This document shows, piece by piece, positions 1 to 12,368 of a stretch of DNA of 34,433 nucleotides (position 1 is the first letter of the stretch; each line of letters starts with the position of its first letter). A model generated the notes under the pieces. That model saw nothing but the letters and a program-made list of their open reading frames with translations, made no database searches and was not told where the DNA came from. Made by a program: the position numbers and the translations under genes. Source of the DNA: an uncultured bacterium (GTDB taxonomy: Bacteria; Patescibacteriota; Gracilibacteria; Absconditabacterales; Absconditicoccaceae); the NCBI GenBank assembly GCA_947169045.1, contig CAMVOC010000009.1, positions 1 to 34,433 on the forward strand, given 5' to 3'.

Positions 1-14
1 AGATTTGTCATCAT
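1..14 (-). CDS. possible start of a gene leaving the window (5' end only)
   Basis: Two consecutive ATG codons on the minus strand (first at 14-12) lie about 30 bases downstream of a near-consensus promoter at 46-74. Only the first four or five codons (M-M-T-N) are inside the window, so no product can be named. The leader has no Shine-Dalgarno sequence, which is usual in this window. Confidence 0.3.
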
Positions 15-45
15 TGCGTTGCTGTTGTTTCTTGATGACAGTATT

Positions 46-74
46 AGTATACTCAAAAATATTGCATTTGTCAA
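46..74 (-). promoter_or_regulatory. sigma70-type promoter reading out of the window
   Basis: On the minus strand TTGACA (74-69) and TATACT (51-46) are separated by exactly 17 bases. The expected start point is near position 39, just ahead of the partial gene at 1-14. The stretch 75-240, between this promoter and the end of aspS, is very AT-rich with T- and A-runs. I see no gene and no convincing hairpin in it. Confidence 0.7.
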
Positions 75-240
75 ATTTTTGCACACTTTTTTTCAACTTT
101 TTTATGTATTTTATTTTATCAGTTTAGAACTGGTGTAATTTAATCGTATTTCTCGAATTTTTAAAAAATCTTTTAAAAAAATCAAAAATATGGAGAAAAT
201 TTTTCAATTTTTCTTATTGATATTTTCTTTTTTTCGAAAT

Positions 241-2079
241 TTATCAGATTTTTAATCCTAATTCTTTCAACATTTCTGGATCTACTTCGCTTGGCGATCC
301 AAACATTGGGTCACGATATTTCTGATTTTTTGGGAAAGCGATGACTTCACGGATATTTTCTTTGTTTTGATAAATCATGACAATTCTATCAAAACCGAAG
401 GCACACCCTCCATGTGGAGGAACTCCAAACGTAAAGCATTTGAGAATATGCCCAAATCTGATTTCTATTTCTAATTCTGAAAGTCCTAGAATAGTGAAAA
501 TTGCATGTTGTAGCTTCTGGTCGTGGATTCTGATACTTCCTCCTCCGATTTCGTATCCATCTGCAATAATATCGTACGAGTCAGACTCCATTGAAGTCAG
601 CTTTTTAATATCTTCTTGTGTTAGCGTATAGCCACTTCTTATCTTGTCAGCAAGCTCTAAAAGGTATGGAATGTATTGATCTTTTGGCTTTGTAAACGGA
701 TGATGGCAAGAACCTAACGTACCGTCAGATCCTACTTCAAACATTGGCGCATCTACCACGAAAGCAAAATCGAGTAAATCTTGTTTATCAGCGAGAAGAT
801 TGAGCTCTTTGATGAGTTTATTTCTCAGTGCTCCTAAGAGAGAGACTACATTTTCTCGAGTACCAAACTGGAAAAATGCTGTTTGCCCTGGCTGAATTTT
901 TATACTATCAAACAGCTGATTTTGATTCTCCGTGGTGAGATATTTTGTCAGTGGTCCTTTCACTTCTCCGTTTGCATCGAAGATCAGGTATAATAATCAT
1001 TTTCCGCCATTTTCTTTGATGACTGGTTCGAGCGTTTTTTCTATTTCGGAGCGAGAAAACGCTTTAGGAGCAACGAGGCATTTTAAGCATTCAATCCCTT
1101 GAAATAGAGAAAAATCAACGGATTTGCTTCGCTCCGTAAGATCAGTAAATTTCATTTCTTCGGTTCTGAGTTCTGGTTTGTCGCTACCGTAGCAATCCAT
1201 ACATCGTTTTCGCGTGTAACGTGGGAAGGTCAGATTTTTTATCTGTTTAGTTGGAAACATTTTTGTCATCTCCAAAAAGTATTCTTGGACGATATCTAGC
1301 ACATCCTCCTGCTGAGCAAATGACATCTCAAAATCTACTTGCGTAAATTCTGGCTGACGGTCTCCTCTCGGATCTTCATCACGAAAACAGCGAGGAAGCT
1401 GAATATACTTATCATATCCTGCAACCATGAGCATTTGTTTGTATTGCTGAGGAGATTGAGGAAGAACGAAGAATTTTCCTTGGTCGAATCTAGCAGGAAC
1501 GACAAATTCACGAGATCCTTCAGGTGTATTTTTGGTAAAGCAAGGCGTCTCAACGTATACAAATTCTTTTTTGTCGAAAAATTTGATCGTCTCGGAATAG
1601 AGCTTACTCCTGACAAGTATCGTTTCTTTGAGTGTTTTTCTCCTTAAGTCGAGATAGCGGTGTTCCAGTCTAAGATCTTCCCCAACTGGATTCTCGTTAT
1701 CAATAGTGAAAGGAAGTTCTGCACAGGTTGAAAGAATGTTGATTTCAGTAGGTTGGATCTCAATTTCTCCCGTTGGCATGTCAGAATTGATCATATTTTC
1801 TGGTCTTGCGATTACTGTCCCCGTGATTTGAAGAACGTATTCTGGTTTGATGGAATTTAATTTCCCTAATCGCTGTTCTTTGGCGTCTTGGCTATTTTGT
1901 GCGGAGTCTGCTTGCACATTCTCAGGATTTACCGTCACTTGAGTAATTCCATAACGATCACGCAAATCGATAAACGTAAGACCTCAGAGGTTTCTAATGC
2001 GGTTTACCCACCCTGCGAGGGTAACGGTTTGATTGAGATGAGTAGCGTTGAGTTGTCAACAAGTATGAGTGCGGTACAT
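241..2079 (-). CDS. aspS: aspartyl-tRNA synthetase (UGA-Gly gene)
   Basis: Charges tRNA with aspartate in the cytoplasm; class II synthetase, 612 aa with TGA read as Gly. The N-terminal OB-fold opens with a CGQL motif and contains GWVNRIRNLGG. Motif 2 (RCFRDED) lies near residues 230-236. The GAD-type insertion follows (LLYLIFDANGEVKGP). Motif 3 (GCAFGFDRIVM) is near residues 557-567. Four in-frame TGA codons occur: the Gly of CGQL (2058-2056), LGG, KGLL (999-997) and the penultimate codon (246-244) before the true TAA. ATG at 2079 was chosen because it gives the family N-terminus; later starts lose the anticodon-binding domain. It lies 24 bases after argS, so the two are probably cotranscribed. 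No Shine-Dalgarno is visible. Confidence 0.96.
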
Positions 2080-2103
2080 AATCGTTATTTGATAAAGTAA
2101 AAT

Positions 2104-3837
2104 TTACATTTGTTCCACGGTTTGGATTCCGAGCAAGTTTAAGCCATTCTCAAAGACTTGAATTCCGGATTGTATCAGTGAAAGACGAGCTGCCGTGAGT
2201 TGTGGATTCGTCTCATCAATAATTTTATGGTTATGATAATAAGAATTAAAAAGCTGAGCTAAATCAAGGCAATAACGGGCAATATAGTTAGGTTTGTACG
2301 TCTGAGCTGACTTTTGTACAGTGTCGGGGAACTGTGCGAGATGCAGAAGAATTGGCGTCGCATCTATCATGTCCAGCGCTGTTTCCTCTCCGATATTTCT
2401 TATCTCGTGTTTTGTTTGAGCATTACGTAAAATGGATTTCATTCTCGCTACGGTGTACAGCAGATATGGTCAAGTCTCTCCTTCAAAGGAAAGCGCTTGC
2501 GTTTCATCAAAGGTCATCCTTTTTTCACTATCTTGCAAGAGAATCGCGAATTTCATCGCAGCAAAAGCAACCTTTCGTGCTATGTCAGCTTTTTTTTCTA
2601 TTGGCAGATCTCTCTCAGCCATCAAAGAATTAGCATATTCCAGTAATTGATCACGGAAATCCTCGTACAGAATGATGTTCCCCTCACGTGAAGACATTTT
2701 CCCACTTTTTAAATCGATGAGGCCGTAGGACAGATGATGTAATTTATCATGGTCGAAACCTATAATTTCGAGGGTTTTGAAGAGCTGTTTGAAATGATGC
2801 TCTTGCTCGCTTCCCACTACGTACAAAGAAATATCATAATCTGGGAAATCTTCACGTTTTTTGTAAGCGAGAGCAATATCTTTGGTCGAATACAAGGAAG
2901 CTCCCGTAGATTTGAGCAGAAGAAATCGTCCAAGGTCTCGCTGTTCTAGGTTGATTGCGGTTGCTCCTTGGGAGATTTCTGCGGTTCCGTCGGCTAGCAT
3001 TTGTTTAACGATTTGGATTCCTGGCTGCTCTACTTCGCTTTCGAAGTATCGTTTATCGATGTCTCCACTCCCCAATTCAGCAAATATCTTTTTCATATCT
3101 AACAAGCATAATTCTCTCGTCTCTTTCCAAAGTTTTTGTAATTCTGGATCGCCGTCTTCGAGCTGTTTCTGCAGTGTTTCAATTTGTGCTTTGTAGAGAT
3201 CAGGATTTTCATCTACTTTTTTGGTAGCAGCAGTATATAACTGTCCTACTCGACGCGTAAAGTTTTTGGTTGGAAAATTCCCCTTTTCTGGATAGAAATT
3301 CACATAATATCGAATCCATTTGGCTACATGAGCTCAAATATCCCCTGGATAGCAACATTTGATTACGTCATTCCCTGCAAATTTTAGCACTCTAGAGACA
3401 CTTTCACTGACAAGAATATTTCTGATATGTCAGATATGCACTGCTTTATGAGTATTTGGCTGTCGTCCTTCGATAAGGATTTTTTTGTGAGTAGGTTGCC
3501 CGTGTCCGTATTCAGCTTTTTGGTCTTTTATCGCTGAAAGGACCTGACGTGCTAGTACTGCAGGATTAAGTATTGCGTTAATATATGGTCCAACCGTGAT
3601 CACTGAAGCAATGATTGTATCAGAAAAAGAAGTCTGAGCATTAATCTTTTCGACCGTTTGCTTTGCAAGTTCTGCTGGATTGATTCACAATTCTTTCGCA
3701 CATTTAAAACAAGGGAATGCTAGGTCTCCCTGAATATTTTCTGGAGCAAGGGTAATTTGTTCTGCAAGAAGCTCTTTAGAACGTCCAAGATGTGGCTCTA
3801 GAAGCGCTGCAAAAGAGGTTATGAATGAAGAAATCAT
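2104..3837 (-). CDS. argS: arginyl-tRNA synthetase (UGA-Gly gene)
   Basis: Class I synthetase that charges tRNA-Arg; 577 aa, normal length. The N-terminal domain is followed by the HIGH signature (AVHIGHIRN), in which the glycine is a TGA codon (3432-3430). Then come CCYPGDIGAH, a KMSKS-like loop (GKMSSREGN), FEGETGPYLLYTVAR with another TGA-Gly at 2472-2470, and the C-terminal anticodon-binding helices. Further TGA-Gly codons fall in KELGINP and PGDIG. The gene ends in TAA. Its ATG at 3837 gives MISSFITSF. It is the first gene of an argS-aspS unit and is divergent from uvrC, with 134 bases between the two starts. Confidence 0.96.
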
Positions 3838-3905
3838 GTGCTTTGATTATTAGTAAATATTACTTTGGAAATCTGTGGATTTTAGGTATGTGTTAGGTTT
3901 TTATG

Positions 3906-3933
3906 ATTTTAGGAATTTGTTAAAAAAAATCAA
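3906..3933 (-). promoter_or_regulatory. candidate promoter of argS-aspS
   Basis: On the minus strand TTGATT (3933-3928), a 16-base spacer and TAAAAT (3911-3906), about 70 bases before the argS ATG. The match is moderate. For the divergent uvrC I could not find a convincing -10 box. Confidence 0.4.
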
Positions 3934-3971
3934 GACTTGCTTTTTGCGGGAAAAAGTGCATCATAGCTGAT

Positions 3972-5624
3972 ATGTTTGATCTTGATCTGACCCATCTCCC
4001 CCCAGCACCTGGCGTGTATGAATTTAAAGATGAAAACTGAAAAATTCTTTATATTGGGAAAGCAAAAAATCTTCAAAAAAGAATTGCTCAGTATTTCGCT
4101 AAGAATTCACTCCGAAAGCAGGAAATGCTCGCAAAAGCCCACAAAGTGGATGTTTTTGTCGTGGAAAACGAAGGAGAAGCGTTATACCTGGAAAATAATC
4201 TTATCAAGCAATATAAGCCGTTTTATAACACGCTTCTGAAGTGAGGGAATGGATATACTTATATCAAAATTACTCCTGAAGCATGTCCACAGGTGTTGAC
4301 GACGAGAATGAAAAAAGATGATGGAGCTACGTATCTTTGACCAAAACGTAATTCGCAAGAGTTAAAAAAGCTGATTCAATATTTAAGGCAACTTTTGAAA
4401 TTTAGAACGTGTCCTCGTTCTCAGTTTAGACAAGGGAAACTCTGTTCAGATTTTTATTTCTGATTGTGTAAGGGACGATGTACCAACAAGAAGGATGACG
4501 AGACAACCTCTGAAGCATCTCCTGATCGGAAACAGCTTTTTATTTCTTTTTTTAAGGGAAATACCGCACCTGTGGAGAAGGAGCTTAAAAGGCAGATTCA
4601 CCTTGCTGTCCAGCAAGAGCATTTTGAATGGGCGGCAAAATTGAGGGATATTTATATGCATATTGCACAAATGGTAGAAAAACAGCATGTAGAGCTGGAA
4701 AAACCTATCACTGGATCTGTCGTAGAGATTAGAGATATTGGGGCGTGGCATGTGTTTGTATTATTGAGGTTTTATGAGGGAAGGTTGATTGATGTAGTCC
4801 GTGATAAAGTGAGCATGGATGATGGTGATCAGGACTGGATGTTAGCAAATCTTGAAGCAGAATTGGACGTGAAATTTGAGGAAACTAGCACTCAACGTGA
4901 GCAATTCCGTTGGCTAGCTGCGCGAGACTCCGCAAAATGTGTTCCAACCTTGTCCGACAAAAAGGGAATCACTACCCTTTTGGAGCATTTTTTTGACTCG
5001 TATGTCGTAGTCAGCAGTTTTGAAGGAGAGAATCTCAATAATGAATTACTCAAGACACTTCAAGAGAGATATGGGCTCAAGCATTTCCCGTATTGGATGG
5101 AGTGTGTCGACATTTCTCATCTGGGAGGAAGCTGGATTTCATGAGGATTGAGCTGTATGAAGTGAGGTTTGCTCGAAAAAAAAGGCTACAGGAGATATAA
5201 GATTCTCAAAGGGAAAGATGATTATGCCAGTTTATCTGAAGTGATTGAAAGAAGATTTACCTCACAAACTCTGACCAATGGCCCTGATATTTTCATCTTG
5301 GATGGAGGAAAATGACAATTAGGAGTCGTTAAAGAGTGGTTAGAAGCACAAGGAAACAAAGCAGCTGCTCTCCATACTACCTTTATTAGTCTCTGAAAAG
5401 GAGAAGCAAGAAAAAAAAGCAGAATCGGTTCAAGTTCAAAGAGATGAACTGGTGATATTGTCGGTGAAAAGGTATATCGTTTTGATCAGTATGGCGAGAT
5501 TATTGAGATTCCTCTGGTGTATGATCAGGCAGATAGATTACTTCTCAAGCTGAGGGACGAGGCTCATAGATTTTCTAATGCGTACAGGAAAGTCCAAATG
5601 AAAAGGGAATTTACTGATTCGTAG
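3972..5624 (+). CDS. uvrC: excinuclease ABC subunit C, lacking the C-terminal HhH domain (UGA-Gly gene)
   Basis: Dual-incision nuclease of nucleotide excision repair, acting with UvrA and UvrB. It starts MFDLDLTHLPPAPGVYEF, with the GIY-YIG nuclease at residues 13-90 (GVY, YIGKAKN). A UVR (UvrB-binding) segment lies near 196-230. The RNase H-like nuclease half shows CVDISH near 379-384 and ILDGGKGQLG near 443-452. Nine TGA codons fall at Gly positions, for example DENGK at 4038-4040, DGGKG at 5313 and SLGKG at 5394. The protein is 550 aa and stops shortly after RDEAHRF. The tandem helix-hairpin-helix domain that ends typical UvrC of about 600 aa is therefore absent. The stop is TAG. Confidence 0.95.
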
Positions 5625-5638
5625 TCGCCAAAGAAAAC

Positions 5639-5706
5639 CCCCCGCGTAAGCTGGGCGAGTTTCAAAAAATCCCCTCGGCTTCGCCGTATCCCCTTTGCAA
5701 AGGGGA
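5639..5706. repeat. palindromic intergenic repeat, copy 1
   Basis: A mosaic of small GC-rich inverted repeats in an AT-rich gap between convergent genes. It contains CCGCGTAAGC near 5642, a CGGCTTCGCCG hairpin near 5675-5685, and the perfect 16-base palindrome CCCCTTTGCAAAGGGG at 5690-5705. The CCCGCGTAAGC-GGGC element recurs at 19193-19210. The type resembles dispersed REP-like palindromes. It may also end uvrC transcription. Confidence 0.6.
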
Positions 5707-5763
5707 AAAGTAGGATATTAAAAAAACCACGAAGCGGGGTAAATATTAGGCGGTAGATTAAGT

Positions 5764-5790
5764 ATTTCAAAACCCCCTTTTGCAAGGGGG
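5764..5790 (-). terminator. hairpin terminator after the giant DUF11 gene
   Basis: Inverted repeat CCCCCTT-TTGC-AAGGGGG at 5773-5790. On the minus strand it is followed by TTTTG. It lies about 50 bases past the stop of the DUF11 gene, between convergent genes. The T-run is short, so its strength is uncertain. Confidence 0.5.
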
Positions 5791-5842
5791 CATTGAGTTT
5801 TGTCAGATTTTTATTTTTGTTTTTTTATTTTTATGGTAAGGA

Positions 5843-8800
5843 TTATATATTGACAACGATTTTGATTAAACCACCAAGAAGAGATAGTACTACTGGAGCA
5901 GCTCCATGGTCTCTATACACATCGAGCGCTGTAGTAAAGTCTTCTGCACCTGGAGGCATTGTTCCTGCTCCAAAGACACTTGGTGCGTACTCGATGAGGA
6001 GGGAAGCTCCGTTCATCACTAAGTCTTGACGCTTTGAGATCTCTTCAGGGAAGGTTGAGAACCATCGATTGAGATTAGAACGTCTTGCGTCACTTACTTG
6101 TTCTAGAGATCCTGCAGTTTCTTCAATTACGACTCCTTTGATGTGGATATTTCCTCCAATACATCGTTCAGAATCACGTTCATTGTCATTTATCTTTCCA
6201 TTCGTTGATTCGAATTTGTTAGCATAAAGGATTCCTCTGATGATTTGTGGATTATCACATGTCTCAGAACCATCGAAAATGATTGTTCCTTTGGTCAGAA
6301 GCATCATATTGTTTTCTACATTTCCTTTGATTGTTGTGTTTCCTCTAGTTTGGACGATTGTGAATGGTTTCGCAGCAACCGTCGTAGTTAATGTTAAGTC
6401 TCCATCCACAAAGTAGATTTCTTTTCCTGGTACTTTTCTGACTTCTACGCTGGTAGCAAAGTTGCTTGGTGCATTCACTTTGATTGCTAATTTAGAGTAA
6501 TTATTGATGAATTTTGTGAGTGCGTCGCTTACCTGTGAAGTCGCTTTATAATCAGCATTACCTACTGATAAGATATCTTTGAGAATTCCTTCATTTCTTC
6601 CGAATAATTGTACTCCATCAATATTGTAGTATTTATCCAATTCCGTAGATGAAGCGGTAATATTTCCGGCTGGAGTTTTTTGTAAGATATAGTGGTCTGT
6701 AAGTGTGAAATCTACTTCACATACTCTTGGATATGGATCCATTTGTGTCCATACCTTAGCATCATTCTGTGGATCTTCTGGATCTTCAGGGATACATTGG
6801 AGATAATTTACTCTTTCTAGGACGATTTTGTATTCTCCTAGGATGTCAGTATTAGGATTATTTCCAAAGTTTGTTATCCATTCTAGATTAGATCTGAATT
6901 TAGCTCTGTGAGTATATTCTTTATCACTTCTAATATCAAATGATCGAAGGTTTTGATTGATTTTTTCTTCTCGTAAATTTGATATTAATGAAGGTACGTA
7001 GATTGTTTCTTCTTCTGCGAAACAAGGTACTTTACCTGATTCTCGGTATGGGTTTCCTGATAATTGACTATTTCTTGTTCCATTATAGATTGCGAATTCA
7101 CACGTCATTGCATTTAACGCGATATCTCCTACTGTATCACAAGAAGCTCCTTCTCTCGCGTTTCTATCATTTACGTAATGATCATCTCCTGCTTTCTCGA
7201 TATTTCGGAAGTAAGGTAAGATTTCACCCTTATTTAGAGAGATTGATCCATTATTTACATTGAAACAAGCGATTGGTTTGATTGGTTCTTGCGTTTCAAT
7301 TTTACAGTTTCTACAGATACCTCCGTTTACTCCTCCAGGGACTCTAGATGCGGTATCTGCCTTTGAGAGATCACACACTTTACTTCCTGAAAGTCCATCT
7401 CCACAATCACAATCTTCTCGCGCTTCAGCTTTTCCATCTCCACAATATCCGATTTCCATAATTTCGTTGATTTTTACTTCTGCGTCATCACAGTTTTCAC
7501 GGCTATTAGAACTATCTGTCCATGTAGGGAAATCTGGATGTGTAAGACATACTCGGTTTACAAGTGTTGCTTCGTCTTTATTATCTAGGACGTTATCATC
7601 GATTTTTGCTTCGAAGATAATCACGGCAGTTTCTCCTACTTCAAGAGTTTCTGTATATGTTCGAACGATTTTTGCACCTTGCACTGTAGCTGCAGTAAAT
7701 CCATCTCGAGAGCGAACTCCTTCAAAGCTAAGACCTGCTGGTAAGGTATCAGTTACCGTAAAGTTTGTCATAGCTTTATCTCCTCTGTTGGTTACTGAAA
7801 GCCTAAAGGTTACAATGTCTCCAGGAGCATATCCTGTTGATCCATTTCCTTCGATTTCCTTGGTAATAATCAGGCTTCCTGTCTGTTCTTTTAATGCAGA
7901 ACATTGCACTGCATTCTCTCCTTCTCCACAAATCCATGTTCGTCCTGTCGTACTTGACTGGATATTTGTTGCTGGATTTCCAGAAGGGATACAAAGCTGA
8001 TCTGCTGTTGGGTCTTCTGGAGGATTAAACGTACCTGTCAAGGTTCTTCCATCATATGCTGGATTACAGAGCACTTCATTTGGTTCGATGACTGTTACTA
8101 CTTCTGGATAACAGTTTTTCTCTGCAGTATATGCATTTGTTGTTGGCTGTCGCTCTGGGAAGTCTGGATGTGTCAAACATGCTCGGTTCTCCCAATCATC
8201 TTCTGTAGGAGAAACAAGAATTCCTCTTACTTCGAAATCAATATATACGGTTTCACCTGGGTTAAGAACTCCTTGATACTCTGCCCACGTTAACACATTT
8301 CCGTTTTGACTGAAGGCAAATAGTTCATGTCCTGCTACATTATCTACAAATTCCAATCCTTCTGGAAGCGTATCTGTAACTGTGAATCCTGTCATTGGAG
8401 AGGTTCCAAGATTTTGGATTCTTAACTGGAAGGTTGTCACTTCTCCGCTAGCAATAGTATTTTTTGCTCCTGGCTTCATCTCTTTATCAAATCCTAACAT
8501 TTTATCAAAGAGAATCGTGTAGACTGGAGTATTTTCACATGTTCTCGCTCGAGGCTGCTCTGGTTGGATTGCAACGCTTCCTGAGAAATGGATTTTTGCT
8601 AGGTTCAATGTTATATCTCGCCATCCTGAAGTTACCTTTCCGGTCAAAAGAAGATATCCTGAGGTATGCGCTGGAATCATAATATTATCTCGTGTATAGG
8701 TAGGAACTCCTCAAAGTTCTTCAAATCTATCATATACCCATTCAGCACTTACAAATTCAAGATTTTTTGGGAAGTAATCTCGGATTGAACCGGTCATATC

Positions 8801-11800
8801 TACTGTTCCATCGTTCCAGAATTCGATACGATATCCAATTTCCTCTCAGATTTTTACTTCTTTTTCTACTGAGCCATCTGTAAAGGTTTTTCTACAGTAG
8901 AGATCACCTGCTTCTTTCTGGATGATGTCATCGTCACAGATATCACTACCATCGACACAAACTACGTTTCTTGCTTCCTTTTTATTTGCATCCCATCGAT
9001 CTACTACGGTAAAGATTCTCATTTCAATCACGTCATTATTGAGTTCTCCTTGTACATCCCAGAATACTACTCCTGAATCTGTACGACCAGAAACTTTAGA
9101 ATTTCCGTAATCGATTTCGACAACGTTGATATTGTCTGGTTTTCTAATAATTTCAAATCCTGTATATACCAATTCTGCAGGGATGAAATCTTTAATTCCG
9201 AATCCCTCAGCGGTATTATTACCTGTAATGATAATTCTCCATGTTACCGTATCTCCAAGGTTCGTAAAGGTCTTTTGTTCAGCGATCTTTGAGATTAGTG
9301 CTTTTCCTACCAATGGATCTACTGGTTCTTTATCACAAACTTCGCTTTGTGTACCTGGATTTACACACACAACATTTCGAATCTTATCGAGAGGATCTGG
9401 CAATTTATCTACTTTGGTAAAGATTCTAATCTGAATCACATCTCCGCTCTGGAAGGCGTTTCCATCTTTAGTTTCTACATCAAAGTATAGCGCTCTTTCA
9501 TTTGTTTTTCTTACAGAACCTCCATTATTGTTCATTTCTCCTCCTCTTCGATCAACTTGTCGATCTACATCGTCTAACGCAGGATTGTACTGTACATTAG
9601 GATCATATGGTCTCTGATCGTTATTTGTAGTACCATTATTTCCAGCATTATCATTAGATTCAGCATTATTATTACTGTTTGTATTTGCAGATTGTTTTGT
9701 TGTACCTACTGATGTAAGCATTACTTTTGCATTACTTACTGTTGGTGGAGTTACTACTTCAAACTCTGGATCTATCAGTACTAATTCTACTGGAACCTGA
9801 TCTTCAATAGTAAATCCTGTTATTCCTTCTCCATTAACCGTTGCGGTAATCAACCAACTTATTTCATCTCCTACTTTACTATAATGATCCTTCTCTGCAT
9901 CTTTCACAATACTTACCTTTCCTATTTTTGGAAGGACAATAGCATCATCACAGTTTTGCGTTGGCGTTCCTGGATCAACACAGGCGATGTTTTGGATTTT
10001 ATCGAGAGGATTTGGTAATTTATCTACTTTGGTAAAGATTCTAATCTTAACTACATCTCCGCTCTGGAAAGCATTTCCATCCTTGGTCTCTACATCAAAA
10101 TATAAAGCTCTTTCTTTTATATTATTCGAAGAACTTCCATTATTATTCATCTCTACTCCTCTTCGATCAACTTGTCGATCTACATCGTCTAACGCAGGAT
10201 TGTACTGTACATTAGGATCATATGGTCTCTGATCGTTATTTGTAGTACCATTATTTCCAGCATTATCATTAGATTCAGCATTATTATTACTGTTTGTATT
10301 TGCAGATTGTTTTGTTGTACCTACTGATGTAAGCATTACTTTTGCATTACTTACTGTTGGTGGAGTTACTACTTCAAACTCTGGATCTATCAGTACTAAT
10401 TCGTCTGGAATCTGGTCTTCAATAGTAAATCCTGTTACGTTTTCTCCGTGAATTGTCGCAGTAATTAACCAGCTTATTTCGTCTCCTACTTTACTATAAT
10501 GATCTGTTTCTGCTTCTTTCACTACGTCAATTTCTCTATATTTATCTAAGTAGTGAGCTTCTGCAAATCCAGTTCCTCTACCACATTCAATGTTTTCATT
10601 TGCAGGATAATTCACGATATCGATTGCTGTCGTTGTATTTACTAGTGTTGGATTAGTAAGTGATTTTACCTTTGATTTTACAAAGAAGCTAAAGCTGTCT
10701 CCATCAACGAAGGTTGAATCTCCTCCAAAAATCCAATCTTTATCTGCGTTAAATCGGAAAACGATTTGGTCATCATTAGCATTTGTACTTACCTTTGTAT
10801 ATCCCATACATTTTTCGCGATTTGTACCTTGTCGAGAAATGTATTCAGAACCTGGAACTGCTCCAAACGCACAATCTCTAGGAGTACCGTAGATAGAAGT
10901 TGTCTCCTGCATCTTTACAAGTTCTACGAACTCTAATTCAGGAGGTAAGAGTTCTTGCATTTTGATAGCGTCTCCTATCGTACCATGCACTGTAACCTGA
11001 ACTCTCCATATCAATTCGTCTCCTATGTTTGTAAAGGAAGGAATTCCTTTTCCTTCTGGTCCTTCTCGTAAGGTCTTTTGAACTTCTAGGTATCCTCTTT
11101 CAAAAGGGATAGATGCCGTAGCAGTCAAAGAGCTAGGATCTGCTGCTGTCTCTCCTGATCTCACTGCATATCCTGTATTGAAGATAGAGAAGTTACAGCT
11201 CTTCATTGATTGTTTGTAGGCAAGGTTTTCTGCTACCATATCTACATAGATATGTACAGTTTCTCCATTATCAATCTCAGGAAGCGTACATACCACCATC
11301 TTATTTTCTAGTAATACGATACAACTATCAGATGCTCTTTCGCTTTTTGCACTAGCAATTACGAAACCTGCTGGAGCATAATCATAAATCTTATAATTCT
11401 TTGCTTTCTCTGGTCCATGTCCGGTAAGCGTCAATACCCAAGAAATTGTTTCTCCAGGGTTTGCAGCAGGATTTGAGTTTTCTGCTACTGTTTTGGAGAA
11501 TTCTAGGTTTACTGGAACACAACGTTCTGGATCACAACCTGCAGTTCCTCGGTTGGTCTGTGTAGGATCGTTAGGATCACATTGTTCTCCAAAATCAGTT
11601 ACTCCATTGAATTCATCTATTGGATGCTGACCATCAGAAAGTATTCCATCTCCACATCGACGAATGGCGTCTTTTACACATTCAATGATAGCTTTATCCT
11701 CTTCAGATCCGGAAGGTTTTTCGTCTGATGAGCTATATAATGTCAATGTTCTAAATTCATAATCAAAATTTGGAAGATATGTCGGATTCTTTGGGTGAGA

Positions 11801-12328
11801 TATTACGCGATAATTCGGTTGTGTATAATCAAATCCGTTAAAATTCTTAGGACTTAGCATTTTAGGCCAATCTTTATATTCGAATTCTGCTGGAGATCCT
11901 ATTTTTTCAGCAGTAGTCAAGTGAGTTATCGTTTGACCTGGAGCAATTTTCCAATTTAAGCCAGCTAATACTGGATAATCAAAATGTATCAACTTTGTTG
12001 TTTTTCCTGGATATTTCGTATTATTAAACGTGAGATATCCATTGTGCTCTACTTCAAAACGATTTTCGAAAAGATAGAGATCTCTGTTTGATCCATTCTT
12101 AAAGGCATCTACATATACATAGTATCGCCCGTTATATACTTCTCCACTTGTAATATGCGCACACTTTTCGGCAAATGGATTTGTAATTTCCGTTAGCGAG
12201 CTTACTTTGCATAGCTGCGATTGCCCGTTGTCTGTCTGGCATTCTTCGTAAGCAAGGCTCATGTTCATGCTTCGCATTCACAGAATTCCTACCGTAAGCA
12301 TTAGCCATTTTGAGAAAGGAGATTTCAT
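5843..12328 (-). CDS. giant secreted DUF11-repeat surface protein, 2161 aa
   Basis: Large extracellular protein, probably an adhesin or envelope-stalk protein. The N-terminus (MKSPFSKWLMLTVGILG...) is a signal peptide of about 27 residues. Several DUF11/conserved-repeat (beta-sandwich) modules follow, recognisable by FTVTDTLPEGLEFV and CLTHPDFP motifs. Two Cys-rich segments of the CGDG...CD type (DUF4215-like) lie near residues 222-256 and 1626-1677. Two near-identical 205-aa modules begin near 598 and 803, each with an Asn-rich linker; a third diverged copy begins near 1008. The last 450 residues contain beta-rich TIKGN/GTIIFDG repeats and end in a hydrophobic tail (LSLLGGLIKIVVNI). Only three TGA-Gly codons occur (12280, 8848, 8713); ignoring them splits the gene and hides the signal peptide. 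The start lies 40 bases after the upstream giant gene, so cotranscription is likely. Ligand and anchoring are unknown. Confidence 0.88.
9541..9787 (-). repeat. identical tract, copy A, within the DUF11 gene
   Basis: 247 bases identical to 10156-10402, at an offset of 615 bases (205 codons). The tract spans the Asn-rich linker and flanking strands of the second 205-aa module. Sequence outside the tract differs at several codons. Confidence 0.95.
10156..10402 (-). repeat. identical tract, copy B, within the DUF11 gene
   Basis: Partner of 9541-9787, encoding the linker of the first 205-aa module. The boundaries are sharp: immediately outside, GVEMNNNGSSSNNIKE in one module replaces GGEMNNNGGSVRKTNE in the other. 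Confidence 0.95.
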
Positions 12329-12368
12329 TGTAATTATAAATTAATAATTAAAATATCTAGTTTATTAT

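Noticed and set aside
2104-3837. argS, uvrC, tsaC, rimO and capA as pseudogenes with nonsense mutations
   Set aside because: The interruptions are always TGA and fall at conserved glycines, with no frameshifts, and motifs are intact on both sides.
3937-3965. uvrC promoter TTGCTT-17-ATCATA, implying a leaderless uvrC
   Set aside because: The -10 candidate matches the consensus poorly; spacing alone is not enough support.
5625-5842. A CRISPR array or tRNA in the GC-rich gap
   Set aside because: The repeats are unequal palindromes without regular spacers, and no cloverleaf can be drawn; they look like REP-type or terminator hairpins.
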